64,000 nucleotides of DNA from positions 682,001-746,000 of the forward strand of contig NZ_JACBYQ010000002.1 in assembly GCF_013408295.1 (NCBI RefSeq), read 5' to 3'. The DNA comes from Psychromicrobium silvestre (GTDB lineage Bacteria > Actinomycetota > Actinomycetes > Actinomycetales > Micrococcaceae). Positions 16,977 to 26,031 of this stretch are shown here, piece after piece; the stretch's first letter is position 1, and every line of letters begins with the position of its first letter. The translations under genes were made by a program, and so were the position numbers. The notes under the pieces were generated by a model. It saw only the letters and a program-made list of their open reading frames with translations. It did no database searches and was not told the origin of the DNA.

Positions 16977-17705
16977 TCAGCCCAGAAAGCGGGGTTCCAG
17001 TCGCTCCTCAAGCACCGAATTACCGTTCCGGGTAACCCGATAAGCACCCTTCCCGGCGACCTCCGAAACCGCCTCGATCAGTTCCGTCCCTCGATAAACC
17101 AAGCCAACGCCGTCGTCCGTGCAATGCGTCTCGGGAAGCTCTCCGGCGGCTACCAGCTGATGAATCAGCGGCCTTCGCTCCGCCTCGGAATCGTAATGCA
17201 CGCCATTGCCGTAGGGCAGGAATCCGAGGGCATCATTGACGCCGCGCAAGTGCGGACCAAAGGAATCTGTGGCGCCACCCTGAAACCAGCAGATGGAACC
17301 CGCGGATACCCCGCTGAGTACCACCCCGGCTTGCCACACGCGGTGCAGGATGTCGTTTAAGCCGTGTGCCCGCCAAACTGCAAGTAAGTTGACCACCGAG
17401 CCGCCGCCCACCCAGATCACGTCCTGTTCCAGCAGATAAGCCTCAATATCGTCAACGCTGGGCATCGTGAAGAGATTCAAATGACTCAACTGGAAACCAG
17501 CTACTCCGGCGGCTTCGTTCAGTTCTCCCGCCCACCAGCGCTGATCGCCGGAAGCGGTGCCGAGGTGGCTCAGCCGGGGAGCCCGGCCGCTCACTCCGGA
17601 AAGTTCGACGGCGTGGTGCAGCAGGGAGTTGAACTCAACTCGGCTGCGGTGGCCGGGGCGGACGCCACCCGAGGTGGCCAGAATAGTGGGTTCTTTCGCA
17701 GGCAT
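16977..17705 (-). CDS. Peptidase E-like, S51 family
   Basis: A 242-residue protein of the S51 family, which uses a class-I-glutamine-amidotransferase-like fold. The nucleophile elbow is SGVSAGSICWFQGG, with the Ser between Gly and Ile as the likely nucleophile. The substrate-site regions include VGGGSVVNLLAVWRAHGL and YGNGVHYDSEAERR. Peptidase E cleaves Asp-X dipeptides, but many actinobacterial homologues are untested. A TATAGT box at 17717-17712 is exactly six bases before the ATG, suggesting a leaderless transcript. It is divergent from the rhodanese gene and next to a peptide importer. Confidence 0.85.
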   Translation of the reverse strand: MPAKEPTILATSGGVRPGHRSRVEFNSLLHHAVELSGVSGRAPRLSHLGTASGDQRWWAGELNEAAGVAGFQLSHLNLFTMPSVDDIEAYLLEQDVIWVGGGSVVNLLAVWRAHGLNDILHRVWQAGVVLSGVSAGSICWFQGGATDSFGPHLRGVNDALGFLPYGNGVHYDSEAERRPLIHQLVAAGELPETHCTDDGVGLVYRGTELIEAVSEVAGKGAYRVTRNGNSVLEERLEPRFLG

Positions 17706-17761
17706 TCCCCCACTATAGGCTGGGGGCAGAGCAACCGCCCACGAGCCGGAAGGCCTGCAGA

Positions 17762-18088
17762 ATGAACGAGTTCGAAAGCGTGCCGATCGAGCAACTGACC
17801 GAACAGGTCACCATCCTCGATGTCCGTGAACAATACGAATGGGATGAGGGGCACATCGCCGGTGCGGTGCACTTACCTCTCGACGAACTGCCGCTGCGTT
17901 TTGAGGAATTGGATCCGGACGAGGATCTTTACGTTATCTGCCGCACCGGGGGCCGATCCTTCCGGGCCGTGCAATGGCTGATTGCCCAGGGCTATTCTGC
18001 CTTCAACGTGGCCGGTGGCATGGGCGCTTGGCAGGATGCCGAGAAGCCGATGGTCTCTGAGAATGGGCAGCCACCCCAGGTGCGCTAG
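17762..18088 (+). CDS. Single-domain rhodanese-like protein
   Basis: A 108-residue single-domain sulfurtransferase homologue. The conserved start is LDVREQYEWDEGHIAGAVHLP, and the active-site loop is CRTGGRS with the catalytic Cys60, followed by NVAGGMGAW. The six-residue loop fits rhodanese or PspE-like enzymes acting on sulfur compounds rather than Cdc25-type phosphatases. The acceptor is unknown. It starts 38 bp upstream of pheA on the same strand. Confidence 0.88.
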   Translation: MNEFESVPIEQLTEQVTILDVREQYEWDEGHIAGAVHLPLDELPLRFEELDPDEDLYVICRTGGRSFRAVQWLIAQGYSAFNVAGGMGAWQDAEKPMVSENGQPPQVR

Positions 18089-18126
18089 ACCCCGACTCGA
18101 AAGTATTCTGGAACAGGAATGTAACG

Positions 18127-19068
18127 ATGGACTCTGCTAGCTCTTCTTATACCTATTTAGGTCCCAGCGGCACCTTTACCGAGGCGGCTCTTTTGCAGGT
18201 CCCCGGTGCCGAGCGGGCCCGCCGGGTGCCTTCCAGTAGTGCTGAAATGGCTCTGTCGATGATCCGCAGCGGAGAAGTCGATGCGGCCATGTTGCCGATC
18301 GAGAACTCCATCGAGGGCGGCGTTTCCGCCACCCTGGACGCCATTGCTACCGGCCAGGAACTGCGGATTATTCGTGAAGCAATCGTTCCGGTGAGCTTTG
18401 TGCTGGCCGCTCCCGCCGGGGTGCAGCGAGAATCGGTAAGCCGAGTGGGTACCCATCCGCACGCCTGGGCGCAGACCAGAGGCTGGCTGGAAAAGAACAT
18501 TCCCCAAGCAGAATATGTTCCGGCTACCTCCACGGCGGCGGCCGCTCACGAGCTGCTCTCCGAAACCCCGGCTTATCAAGCGGCGATTTGCGCCAAGCTG
18601 GTGGCGGAGCAGCTTGGCTTGAACATTCTTGCTGAAGCCATTGAGGATAACGCAGGTGCGGTGACCCGCTTCGTGCTGATTGCGCGGCCCGGTGTGCTTC
18701 CGGCTCCCACCGGATCGGATAAGACCACGGTGGCCATTCCGCTCCCCGAAGACAGACCGGGTGCCCTGATGGAGATCCTGGACCAATTCGCCACCAGGGG
18801 AGTCAACCTGAGCCGGATCGAATCCAGGCCGACCGGCCAGTTCCTGGGCCACTATTTCTTTAGTATTGACGCCGAGGGGCATCTGGCGGATGCCCGGATG
18901 GCCGATGCGCTCGGAGCGCTGCACCGGATTAGCCCGCACCTGCGCTTCATGGGCTCATACCCCCGGGCCGATGCCCAGTACCCGTTGATTCCCGAGCACA
19001 CCACGGACCGAGCCTTTGAATCGGCGCAGCGTTGGCTGGCCGAGTTGCGCGGCGCGCAGCCAGAGTGA
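18127..19068 (+). CDS. pheA: Prephenate dehydratase
   Basis: A 313-residue enzyme with an N-terminal dehydratase domain (YTYLGPSGTFTEAAL, then MLPIENSIEGGVSATLDA, and the catalytic TRF in AGAVTRFVLIA) and a C-terminal ACT domain carrying the ESRP motif (LSRIESRPTGQFLGHYFF) that binds phenylalanine for feedback control. It converts prephenate to phenylpyruvate. There is no chorismate mutase domain, as usual in actinobacteria. Start is the ATG at 18127, after AACAGGAATG. Confidence 0.95.
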   Translation: MDSASSSYTYLGPSGTFTEAALLQVPGAERARRVPSSSAEMALSMIRSGEVDAAMLPIENSIEGGVSATLDAIATGQELRIIREAIVPVSFVLAAPAGVQRESVSRVGTHPHAWAQTRGWLEKNIPQAEYVPATSTAAAAHELLSETPAYQAAICAKLVAEQLGLNILAEAIEDNAGAVTRFVLIARPGVLPAPTGSDKTTVAIPLPEDRPGALMEILDQFATRGVNLSRIESRPTGQFLGHYFFSIDAEGHLADARMADALGALHRISPHLRFMGSYPRADAQYPLIPEHTTDRAFESAQRWLAELRGAQPE

Positions 19069-19125
19069 AGTGCTTTGACACTTAAGACCTATGCTTTGCA
19101 GCAAGTACTTTTTCAGGAGGATCCG

Positions 19126-19317
19126 ATGACCGATAGCAATAGCGATGGAACCATCGTCAACCCGGGCGCGAGCTACGATCCGGAGTTGGATTATGACGCG
19201 GTGGGAGATGTGGCCGATGAAGCCAACGATCTGCGTTTCAACGAAGAAGAAGTGTTGATTCGCGAGCAAGCCCAGGCCCGGGAAGTCCAAGCTAAAGAAG
19301 ACGATAAAGAAGCTTAG
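19126..19317 (+). CDS. Small acidic protein of unknown function
   Basis: A 63-residue, strongly acidic protein beginning MTDSNSDGTIVNPG. A perfect AGGAGG at 19115-19120 with a five-base spacer sets the start at 19126 rather than the in-frame ATG at 19075. The C-terminal half (NEEEVLIREQAQAREVQAKE) is highly charged and probably helical. No family is recognised. It lies between pheA and the convergent lipid kinase, whose stop overlaps its own. Confidence 0.7.
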   Translation: MTDSNSDGTIVNPGASYDPELDYDAVGDVADEANDLRFNEEEVLIREQAQAREVQAKEDDKEA

Positions 19318-20366
19318 GCTCCAACCCGGATCAGCAGCGCCTGTGGCTCCACCGAAACGGTGACCTTGGTGGCCTGACCGGCCGGATCGCCGTCCACTTG
19401 GGTCTCCTGTGGCACGGCCGTGCGCAGCACCACCTTCTGCGAGCGATAGAAATCGATCATCGGCAGGCTGCGATTGTGCTGGAAGACGATCTTTACACCC
19501 AATGCGAGCCAGCCCAGAGCGCTCCGCGGGCTCATCACCACAACGTCCAGGACGCCGTCGTCAATCAAAGCTCCCGGGATGAAATCTATCCCGCCCGGCA
19601 ATAAACCGCAGTTGGCGAATAGCACCGAACGTACCTTGCGCTGCTGCGCTGGTTCTCCATCTAGGGCAATGCTGACCTTCTTCCGGCGGCCCGGCAGATG
19701 CCGCACTCCGGCTTCGCTGTAAGCCAGCCAGCCCACCGATTTCTTGAGTTCATCATTGGTGTCACCGAGCACCTCGGCATCCATACCAAGCCCGGCGATG
19801 ACCAGGAAAGTGTGGCTTGATTGCGCCCCGGAAACCGAGTTCTCTAGGTCCATTGTGGCGGTATCCACCCGGCGCTGCGCACCGAATAGCGCGGCCTGTA
19901 CCGCGCCGTCCAGATCATTGACGTCCAAGCTCAGATTTCGGGCCAGTAGGTTACCGGTGCCGAGCGGGACCAATCCCATCGCCACCTCGCTGTGCTTGAG
20001 TACCCCCGCGACCACCCGCACGGTGCCGTCACCGCCACCCACCACGACGACGTCGGCTCCCCAATCCAGCGCGCGGCGTGCCTGCGAGTGGCCAGGGTCT
20101 TGGACTGTAGTTTCCAGGAACAAGGGATCGGGCCAACCAGCCAGCGCAACGGCCGCTCGGATTCGGGACTCGGTCTGTTCGGCTAGCGCCTTCACCGGGT
20201 TAATGATCACCGCGACCTTTTGCGAACCCTGCGGACTCGGATGACTCTGCCCGCCGACCGCGCTTCGGGTGTGTTTTTGGCGTAATTTCCGAACGCCGCG
20301 CCAGCTGAGTAGGAACAGTACCGCGGCCGCTAAAGCGATCAGCAGAATCCAGAGCCAGACATCCAT
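19314..20366 (-). CDS. Diacylglycerol kinase family lipid kinase
   Basis: The 350-residue protein has one N-terminal membrane segment (WLWILLIALAAAVLFLLSW) and a DAGK catalytic domain from about residue 50. Conserved parts are VAVIINPVKA, the nucleotide loop VVVGGGDGTVRVVAGVL, and VPLGTGNLLARNL. The family phosphorylates diacylglycerol or related lipids such as sphingosine or phosphatidylinositol; the substrate here is unknown. The N-terminal anchor places the enzyme at the membrane. It is divergent from serS with 101 bp between. Confidence 0.88.
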   Translation of the reverse strand: MDVWLWILLIALAAAVLFLLSWRGVRKLRQKHTRSAVGGQSHPSPQGSQKVAVIINPVKALAEQTESRIRAAVALAGWPDPLFLETTVQDPGHSQARRALDWGADVVVVGGGDGTVRVVAGVLKHSEVAMGLVPLGTGNLLARNLSLDVNDLDGAVQAALFGAQRRVDTATMDLENSVSGAQSSHTFLVIAGLGMDAEVLGDTNDELKKSVGWLAYSEAGVRHLPGRRKKVSIALDGEPAQQRKVRSVLFANCGLLPGGIDFIPGALIDDGVLDVVVMSPRSALGWLALGVKIVFQHNRSLPMIDFYRSQKVVLRTAVPQETQVDGDPAGQATKVTVSVEPQALLIRVGA

Positions 20367-20467
20367 AGTTCCTCAACCTTAGCCGTTAGCCGCGGTTGCA
20401 TAACGCCTATCTCTTATGCCCAGCCCGGCTCGCTCGACTTGGGCCTCTCGGGAGATAGGCTTGACGG

Positions 20468-21751
20468 GTGATCGATGTCAAAGACCTCAATGAAAATCCG
20501 GAAAAGTATCGGGCCAGCCAGCGAGCACGCGGAGCCGATGAATCCCAGGTGGACAGGATGATCTCCGCGGACGCTGCTCGAAAGAGCGCCATTACCTCTT
20601 ATGAGGCCTTGCGCGCCGAGCAGAACGCCTTTGGCAAGAAGGTGGCGGCTGCGCAGGGCGAGGAAAAACAGCAATTGCTGGCCCAGGTGAAGGAGCTGGC
20701 GCTCCGGGTCAAGGAAACCTCGGCGGCCGCCGATGCCGCGCAGGCGGAACAGGACGAACTGCTCCGCACCTTCCCCAATCTGATCATGGACGGGATTCCG
20801 GCCGGAGGCGAAGACGAGTTTGTGGTGCTCAAAACCGTCGGGAAGCCGCGCGATTTTGCTGCCGCAGGCTTCGAACCACGCGATCATCTAGAAATTGGTG
20901 AGCTGATCGGCGGCATCGATATGGAGCGCGGAGCCAAAGTTTCCGGCGCCCGCTTCGCCTTCCTCAAAGGGCAAGTGGCTCGTTTAGAGATCGCCCTGAT
21001 GAACATGGGCTTGGACCAAGCGTTGGCCAATGGCTTCATACCGATGATCACCCCAACGCTGGTCCGACCGGAGACGATGGCCGGAACAGGCTTCGACGTA
21101 AAGCACGATGATGAGATTTACCGCCTAGAAAAGGACGACCTCTATCTGGTGGGCACCTCGGAGGTTGCGCTTGCCGGGTACCACAGCGATGAGATCATTG
21201 ACCTTTCGGCCGGACCGCTGCGCTATGCCGGCTGGTCCTCCTGTTACCGGCGAGAAGCCGGATCTGCAGGCAAGGACACCCGCGGCATCATCAGGGTGCA
21301 CCAATTCAACAAGCTGGAAATGTTCAGCTATGTGCCGCTCGAAGAGGCCGAGGCGGAGCACGCCCGCCTGCTTGCCTGGGAGGAGGAGATGCTGGCCAAG
21401 CTGGATATCTGCTACCGGGTGATTGATACCGCCGCCGGTGACCTGGGTAATTCCGCGGCACGCAAATTCGACTGCGAAGCCTGGGTGCCCAGCCAAGGCC
21501 AGTTCCGCGAGCTGACCTCCACCTCCAACTGCACCGGTTACCAGGCGCGACGGCTGAATATCCGGGAACGCATTCCGGGGGAGGAATCACGCGGCACCCG
21601 GGCGGTCGCCACCCTGAACGGGACCCTGGCCACCGATCGCTGGATCGTGGCAATCCTGGAAAACCACCAGAACCCCGATGGCTCGGTGAACGTACCGGAG
21701 GCGCTTCGGCCTTATTTGGGTGGCTTGGCGAAGCTCGAACTAGTTAGGTAA
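20468..21751 (+). CDS. serS: Seryl-tRNA synthetase
   Basis: A 427-residue class II synthetase. The N-terminal long coiled-coil arm (about residues 30-100, rich in Ala, Glu and Lys) binds the tRNA long variable arm. The catalytic core has the class II motifs ([20 protein letters not shown] and, near the end, [17 protein letters not shown]). It charges tRNA-Ser. The start is the GTG at 20468; TAGGCT at 20456-20461 is exactly six bases before it, so translation may be leaderless. A 9-bp inverted repeat, GCCTATCTC (20405-20413) / GAGATAGGC (20452-20460), flanks the upstream region and its right arm overlaps the -10-like box. Confidence 0.95.
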   Translation: MIDVKDLNENPEKYRASQRARGADESQVDRMISADAARKSAITSYEALRAEQNAFGKKVAAAQGEEKQQLLAQVKELALRVKETSAAADAAQAEQDELLRTFPNLIMDGIPAGGEDEFVVLKTVGKPRDFAAAGFEPRDHLEIGELIGGIDMERGAKVSGARFAFLKGQVARLEIALMNMGLDQALANGFIPMITPTLVRPETMAGTGFDVKHDDEIYRLEKDDLYLVGTSEVALAGYHSDEIIDLSAGPLRYAGWSSCYRREAGSAGKDTRGIIRVHQFNKLEMFSYVPLEEAEAEHARLLAWEEEMLAKLDICYRVIDTAAGDLGNSAARKFDCEAWVPSQGQFRELTSTSNCTGYQARRLNIRERIPGEESRGTRAVATLNGTLATDRWIVAILENHQNPDGSVNVPEALRPYLGGLAKLELVR

Positions 21752-21773
21752 ACATTCCTTAGGTAAACATTCA
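21744..21773. repeat. 15-bp tandem duplication covering the serS stop codon
   Basis: TTAGGTAAACATTC occurs at 21744-21757 and again at 21759-21772, with a period of 15 bases. The first copy holds the serS stop codon (TAA at 21749-21751). The second is a duplicate in the 3' flank. The AACATTC ends are similar to the half sites of the palindromes just downstream. Confidence 0.85.
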
Positions 21774-21788
21774 CAGTGTGGATTGCTT

Positions 21789-21800
21789 GTGAATATTCAC
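21789..21800. promoter_or_regulatory. Palindrome GTGAATATTCAC, candidate operator site 1
   Basis: A perfect 12-bp palindrome upstream of the second HAD gene. Its core TGAATATTCA recurs in the larger palindrome at 21877-21894, 91 bp away centre to centre. An outer half site ATTCACA at 21770-21776 lies upstream. No regulator gene is adjacent. Confidence 0.55.
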
Positions 21801-21866
21801 CCCCTGTTCACCAGTGGTGCCGCCGCGGTTCTAGGCGTGCTGGCCGGAATCTGCTTCACTGGAGAT

Positions 21867-22709
21867 ATGACATTACAGACTGAATATTCAGTCTCTGGCA
21901 TCGATGACCAGAGCAAAGATGAACAAAAGATGGTGGCTCTCGATGTGGACGGCACCCTGGTCGACCACGACGGCGCGATGAGCGACGCAGTCCGGGAGGC
22001 CGCCCGTGAGGTAGTGGCCGCCGGACATCAGGTGATAATCGCCACCGGTCGCTCCCTGGGTGCCACCTTGCCGGTGATCCAGCAGATTGGCCTGCAATAC
22101 GGTTTCGGGGTGTGCTGCAATGGTGGCGTCACGCTGAGACTCGATCCGGCACTGCCCGAGGGCTTCGAGGTGATTCGGCGCGAGACCTTCTCCCCACGCA
22201 ATGCGCTGATCGCACTGCGCAGCCGCCTGCCGGAAGCCATGTATGCGCTGGAGAGCGCTCAAGGCGAATTCCTCTCCACCCGGAGTTTTCAAGATGCCAG
22301 CTTCGGCATTGAGGCTCGGAGCGTCGATTTTGAGGAGCTCCTGGATACCGAGGCGGTCCGCGTGGTGGTGCACAGCGCCGAAATACCTCTGCAAGAGTTT
22401 GAAATGGCGATTGCGGCAGTCGGACTGCACGGAGTGGCTTATTCAGTGGGTTGGTCCTCCTGGTTGGATATCGCTGCGGCCGGGGTGACTAAGGCAACCG
22501 CTTTGGAACAGTTGCGCACCGAACTGAAGGTGGCACCGGAGGCAACAGTCGCCGTCGGCGATGGGTTCAATGACCTGCAAATGCTCCAATGGGCTGGTCG
22601 CGGCGTAGCGATGGGACAGGCTCCGCTGGAAGTCCAGCAGGCCGCGGGCGAGGTCACCGCTTCGGTCTACGACGACGGCGCAGCCCAGGTTTTGCGAAGC
22701 CTGGTCTAG
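21867..22709 (+). CDS. HAD-superfamily (Cof-like) hydrolase
   Basis: A 280-residue Cof/IIB-type HAD phosphatase with motif I MVALDVDGTLVDHDG, motif II in VIIATGRS, and motif IV VAVGDGFNDLQML. It is probably a paralogue of the gene at 1528. The start is uncertain: ATG 21867 has GGAG just upstream, but the ATG at 21930 begins exactly at motif I, which is more like the family. If 21930 is right, the palindrome at 21877-21894 lies in the leader and not in the coding region. Substrate unknown. Confidence 0.85.
   Translation: MTLQTEYSVSGIDDQSKDEQKMVALDVDGTLVDHDGAMSDAVREAAREVVAAGHQVIIATGRSLGATLPVIQQIGLQYGFGVCCNGGVTLRLDPALPEGFEVIRRETFSPRNALIALRSRLPEAMYALESAQGEFLSTRSFQDASFGIEARSVDFEELLDTEAVRVVVHSAEIPLQEFEMAIAAVGLHGVAYSVGWSSWLDIAAAGVTKATALEQLRTELKVAPEATVAVGDGFNDLQMLQWAGRGVAMGQAPLEVQQAAGEVTASVYDDGAAQVLRSLV
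21877..21894. promoter_or_regulatory. Palindrome AGACTGAATATTCAGTCT, candidate operator site 2
   Basis: A perfect 18-bp palindrome that shares the core TGAATATTCA with the 12-bp palindrome at 21789-21800. It lies in the first codons of the HAD gene if the start is 21867, or in its leader if the start is 21930. Two matching palindromes near a start suggest binding by a dimeric repressor, possibly with looping. Confidence 0.6.
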
Positions 22710-22737
22710 CGCTCAGCGAGCCAGGTTGATGCTTAAA

Positions 22738-22774
22738 CGCCGCTGGCTATGGGAGATTCCCATAGACAGCGGCG
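22738..22774. terminator. Bidirectional hairpin terminator between HAD and ppa
   Basis: CGCCGCTGGCTATGGGA and TCCCATAGACAGCGGCG pair with one mismatch around a three-base loop (GAT). The hairpin lies between two convergent stop codons (22709 and 22803). No T-run follows on either strand, which is common for actinobacterial terminators. Confidence 0.7.
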
Positions 22775-22802
22775 AGGCTCGGCAAAGAGCCTTGCAAAGG
22801 AT

Positions 22803-23291
22803 TTAGTGCGAGTTCTCCGCGTAACGCTTGATTGAGGCTTCCAATTCGGCCTCGGCGGCTGCCTTATCCGCCCAACCCTCGGCCTTGACCCACTTGCCCG
22901 GCTCCAGATCCTTGTAGTGCGTGAAGAAGTGCTCAATCTCCTTGACTAGGAATTCATTCACATCGGAGAGCTCCTGGATGTGATCATAGCGAGCATCTGC
23001 CAGCACGCAGAGCACCTTGGCGTCGCCACCGCCGTCGTCGGTCATATTGAACACCGCGATCGGGCGGGCTTCCAGCACAATGCCGGACTGCAAGTCATAT
23101 TCCTGCAGCAGCACGAGGGCATCCAAGGGGTCGCCATCCTCGCCCAGGGTGTTATCGAAGAAACCGTAGTGCGTTGGGTACTGCATGGCGGTGAAGAGCA
23201 CCCGATCAAGCCGGATTCGTCCGGTTTCGTGATCAACTTCGTATTTGACCCGCGAGCCGCGGGGGATCTCGATCGTAACGTCATGCTTCAT
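22803..23291 (-). CDS. ppa: Inorganic diphosphatase (family I)
   Basis: A 162-residue family I pyrophosphatase. The signature is [14 protein letters not shown] with the catalytic Asp residues, and [20 protein letters not shown] shows the usual N-terminal substrate site. It hydrolyses PPi to phosphate and drives biosynthetic reactions. Size is normal for the compact bacterial type (about 160-175 aa). GGAGCC precedes the ATG. It is divergent from the dacB gene. Confidence 0.95.
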   Translation of the reverse strand: MKHDVTIEIPRGSRVKYEVDHETGRIRLDRVLFTAMQYPTHYGFFDNTLGEDGDPLDALVLLQEYDLQSGIVLEARPIAVFNMTDDGGGDAKVLCVLADARYDHIQELSDVNEFLVKEIEHFFTHYKDLEPGKWVKAEGWADKAAAEAELEASIKRYAENSH

Positions 23292-23411
23292 GGAGGCTCC
23301 TTATAAGTGGGATTTGCGAGTGTAGCTCCGTCTAGTATTGAGGATACAAGTGCTCAGCACAGCTGAAAAATACAAGCTAAAAGAAGCCAGAACAGGCCGG
23401 AGAAGAAAAGT

Positions 23412-24836
23412 ATGAGTCGAACAGCCCGCCTCCTGCAGGCCGGACTGCTCACGGTGGCGCTTGCCGCGCTCGCTGTTCCGGCCGGAATCAATGCCGCACC
23501 TGCGTTTCTGGCCCCGGTCAAGACCGAAAGTCCGCTCCCCGCTGCACAGCAGCCGCCGAGTTCGTTGAGTCAGGTCACGGCGATCGGCAATCTGAGCCAA
23601 GACGCCCCGCAACCCAATGCCGCTCAGCTCAGCACGCTCCTTGAAGCCAATCTCAACTCCCCGGCCGGAAGTTTTACCGGTCAGGTGATGGATGCGCAGA
23701 GTAAAGAAGTGCTCTACAGCCGCAATGCGGATCTGCCGGTCATTCCGGGCTCTAATTTGAAGTTGCTCACCGCGATGAGCGCGCTGAAGAACCTGGGCAC
23801 CGAAACCCGATTCAGTACTAAGGTGCTGCGTGGCTCCCAGCCGAACGAATTGATCCTGCAAGCCGGTGGAGATGTGCTGCTCAGCAGCGGGTCCTCGGAT
23901 GCCGACCTCGTGAATGGCCGGGCTGGACTGCTCAGCCTGGCACAGCTCACCGCCAAAGCGCTCGGCTCAGTTTCCGGGCCGGTCAGCATCGTGGTGGATG
24001 ACTCGATGTTCAGTGGGCCGGCGTTGAGTCCGGAATGGCAGGCTGAGGATGTTGCCGCCGGGCAGATCGCACCGATCTATCCGATGGCCCTCAATGCAGC
24101 TCAGCCGGAGGCAGGCAGCGCGGCTGGCCGACCGCAGGACTCAGCGCTCGCCGTCGGCCAGGCCTTTAGTGCCGCGCTGGCCAAACAAGGGGTGAAGGTT
24201 GCCGATGAGGTGACCCGGCTGGAATCGGATAACTCGACCCCGAGTGCGGGCAGCACCGGGGACGCGAAGGAATTGGCGAAGGTCGATTCCGCCACGGTGG
24301 CCGAGCAGGTCAATTACATGTTGGCGAACTCCGATAATTACTTGGCCGAGGTACTGGCCCGGATGGCCGCCGTGAAGCAGGGCAAGGCCGGGGACTTCAC
24401 CTCGGCGATCAGCACAACCCAAGAGACCGTGAAAGCCCTGGGCATTGATACCGAGGGACTGGAATTAGTCGATAACTGTGGCCTGGCCATTAAGGACCGG
24501 ATCAGTGCCGCCCAGCTCAGCCAGGTGATCCACGTGATGACCACCGATCCGGACCCAAGCCTGCACTCCGCCTTGAACGGGCTGCCCATTGCCGGACTGA
24601 CCGGCACCTTGAGCGGTCGCTACAACAATCCGACGACGGCGGACGGGGCCGGGTTGGTGCGTGCCAAAACTGGCACCCTCAATACCGTGCTGACCCTTTC
24701 CGGCTACGTCGTGGACCGGGATGGGCGTTTATTGGTGTTCTCCTTTATGGCCAATGACCTCAACGGTGGTCCGTTGACGGCTCAGCCGGTGTTGGATAAA
24801 TCGGCGGCTGTTTTAGCCGGTTGCGGCTGCCGCTGA
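23412..24836 (+). CDS. dacB: D-alanyl-D-alanine carboxypeptidase/endopeptidase, PBP4 (S13) family
   Basis: A 474-residue exported protein. A signal peptide spans about residues 1-29. The three penicillin-binding motifs are present: SNLK at residues 114-117 (SxxK, catalytic Ser114), SDN in NSDNYLAEVLARM, and KTG in RAKTGTLNTVL. The S13 family trims or cleaves peptidoglycan peptides outside the membrane. The order in which the metalloprotease, tilS and hpt follow on the same strand is common in actinobacteria. A hydrophilic linker between residues 30 and 70 is Pro/Gln-rich. Confidence 0.92.
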   Translation: MSRTARLLQAGLLTVALAALAVPAGINAAPAFLAPVKTESPLPAAQQPPSSLSQVTAIGNLSQDAPQPNAAQLSTLLEANLNSPAGSFTGQVMDAQSKEVLYSRNADLPVIPGSNLKLLTAMSALKNLGTETRFSTKVLRGSQPNELILQAGGDVLLSSGSSDADLVNGRAGLLSLAQLTAKALGSVSGPVSIVVDDSMFSGPALSPEWQAEDVAAGQIAPIYPMALNAAQPEAGSAAGRPQDSALAVGQAFSAALAKQGVKVADEVTRLESDNSTPSAGSTGDAKELAKVDSATVAEQVNYMLANSDNYLAEVLARMAAVKQGKAGDFTSAISTTQETVKALGIDTEGLELVDNCGLAIKDRISAAQLSQVIHVMTTDPDPSLHSALNGLPIAGLTGTLSGRYNNPTTADGAGLVRAKTGTLNTVLTLSGYVVDRDGRLLVFSFMANDLNGGPLTAQPVLDKSAAVLAGCGCR

Positions 24837-24939
24837 GTAGCTGTTTCGACTGATTTTGGACTCGATCTGGATTCCGTCCGGATCAAGCGTAGAGCGGAAT
24901 TTCGACCCCTTTCCCAGCCTTCTGTGATGTGATGTGCTG

Positions 24940-26028
24940 ATGAGCACACTGATCAATTGGGACCTGGCAGCATCGACGGCGGCGAAGCTGGCTCCGGCGG
25001 GGCCGAGCCTGAGCAGCAGGGAAATTGGCGCGGCAGTTGCTGATCTGCGCGCGATGGCCGATAAATCGGTGCCCTATGTACACAGCATCACCGGCCTGGA
25101 CGCGGCAGCGGATCTTCGCGATTCACAGGTGCTCATTGTGGACCGCGCCTCCTGGGCAAAAGCCAATACCCAGGGGTTCTCGGTGATGCTGGCGTCCACG
25201 CTGGCTCGAGTCGAGGAAAAAGCCCGTAGTCAGAACGCCCTCAAGCCGGTGGCTCGCTCGATCAGCGGCACCGTCACCGGCGCCCAGCTCGGGGCCGTGC
25301 TGGCTTTCCTCTCCTCTAAGGTGCTGGGTCAGTACGATCCCTTTGCTGCTTTGGCTAGTGACTCTCAGATTCCCTCGGCGGGCCGTTTGCTGCTGGTGGC
25401 GCCCAATATTATTTCCACCGAACGTGAGCTTGGCGTGGACACATCGGACTTCCGGCTCTGGGTGTGCCTGCACGAGCAAACCCACCGGGTGCAGTTCGCG
25501 GCAGCGCCCTGGCTGCGCGACCACATGCTCAGCGAAGTAGACAAACTCAGCGGCCTACTGCTGGGAAATATCGACACCCTGGGCGAACGAATCAGCTCCG
25601 CCGTGAAGGGGCTTCCGGGCGGCTCCGGTGCGGGGGATTCGTCCCGCGGGGGCTTATTGGAACTGCTTCAGGACCCGGACGAGAAGGCCGCGCTCTCCCA
25701 CCTCACCGCCGTCATGAGCCTGCTCGAAGGACACGCCAATGTGGTGATGGATGCGGTGGACACCTCGATTGTGCCAACCGTGAAGACCATCCGGCAGCGC
25801 TTCAACTCGCGGGGCAAGGACCGTGGTGCAATAGAGAAATTCATCCGCAACCTGCTGGGACTCGATGCGAAAATGCGGCAGTACACCGACGGCGCCCGCT
25901 TCGTCCGAGCCGTGGTGGCCCAAGTGGGGATGGCAGGTTTCAACGCGGTCTGGACCTCCGCGGAGCACCTGCCCACCGAGTCCGAGATTCACCAGCCCAG
26001 TGACTGGGTGCACAGGATGGGCCTTTAG
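24940..26028 (+). CDS. Zinc-dependent metalloprotease (DUF2342 / coenzyme F420 biosynthesis-associated type)
   Basis: A 362-residue protein with the zinc-binding HExxH motif as HEQTH at residues 178-182, inside WVCLHEQTHRVQFAAAPWL. The protein is otherwise helical and has no signal peptide, so it is cytoplasmic. Homologues occur next to tilS in many actinobacteria, though no substrate is established. The ATG at 24940 is chosen over the GTG at 24934. The tilS start is three bases after its stop, so the two are probably translated together. Confidence 0.85.
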   Translation: MSTLINWDLAASTAAKLAPAGPSLSSREIGAAVADLRAMADKSVPYVHSITGLDAAADLRDSQVLIVDRASWAKANTQGFSVMLASTLARVEEKARSQNALKPVARSISGTVTGAQLGAVLAFLSSKVLGQYDPFAALASDSQIPSAGRLLLVAPNIISTERELGVDTSDFRLWVCLHEQTHRVQFAAAPWLRDHMLSEVDKLSGLLLGNIDTLGERISSAVKGLPGGSGAGDSSRGGLLELLQDPDEKAALSHLTAVMSLLEGHANVVMDAVDTSIVPTVKTIRQRFNSRGKDRGAIEKFIRNLLGLDAKMRQYTDGARFVRAVVAQVGMAGFNAVWTSAEHLPTESEIHQPSDWVHRMGL

Positions 26029-26031
26029 AAG

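Noticed and set aside
19075-19080. TTGACA as a -35 promoter box for the small acidic protein gene
   Set aside because: No convincing -10 hexamer sits at the expected 16-18 bases downstream; the similarity is probably chance.
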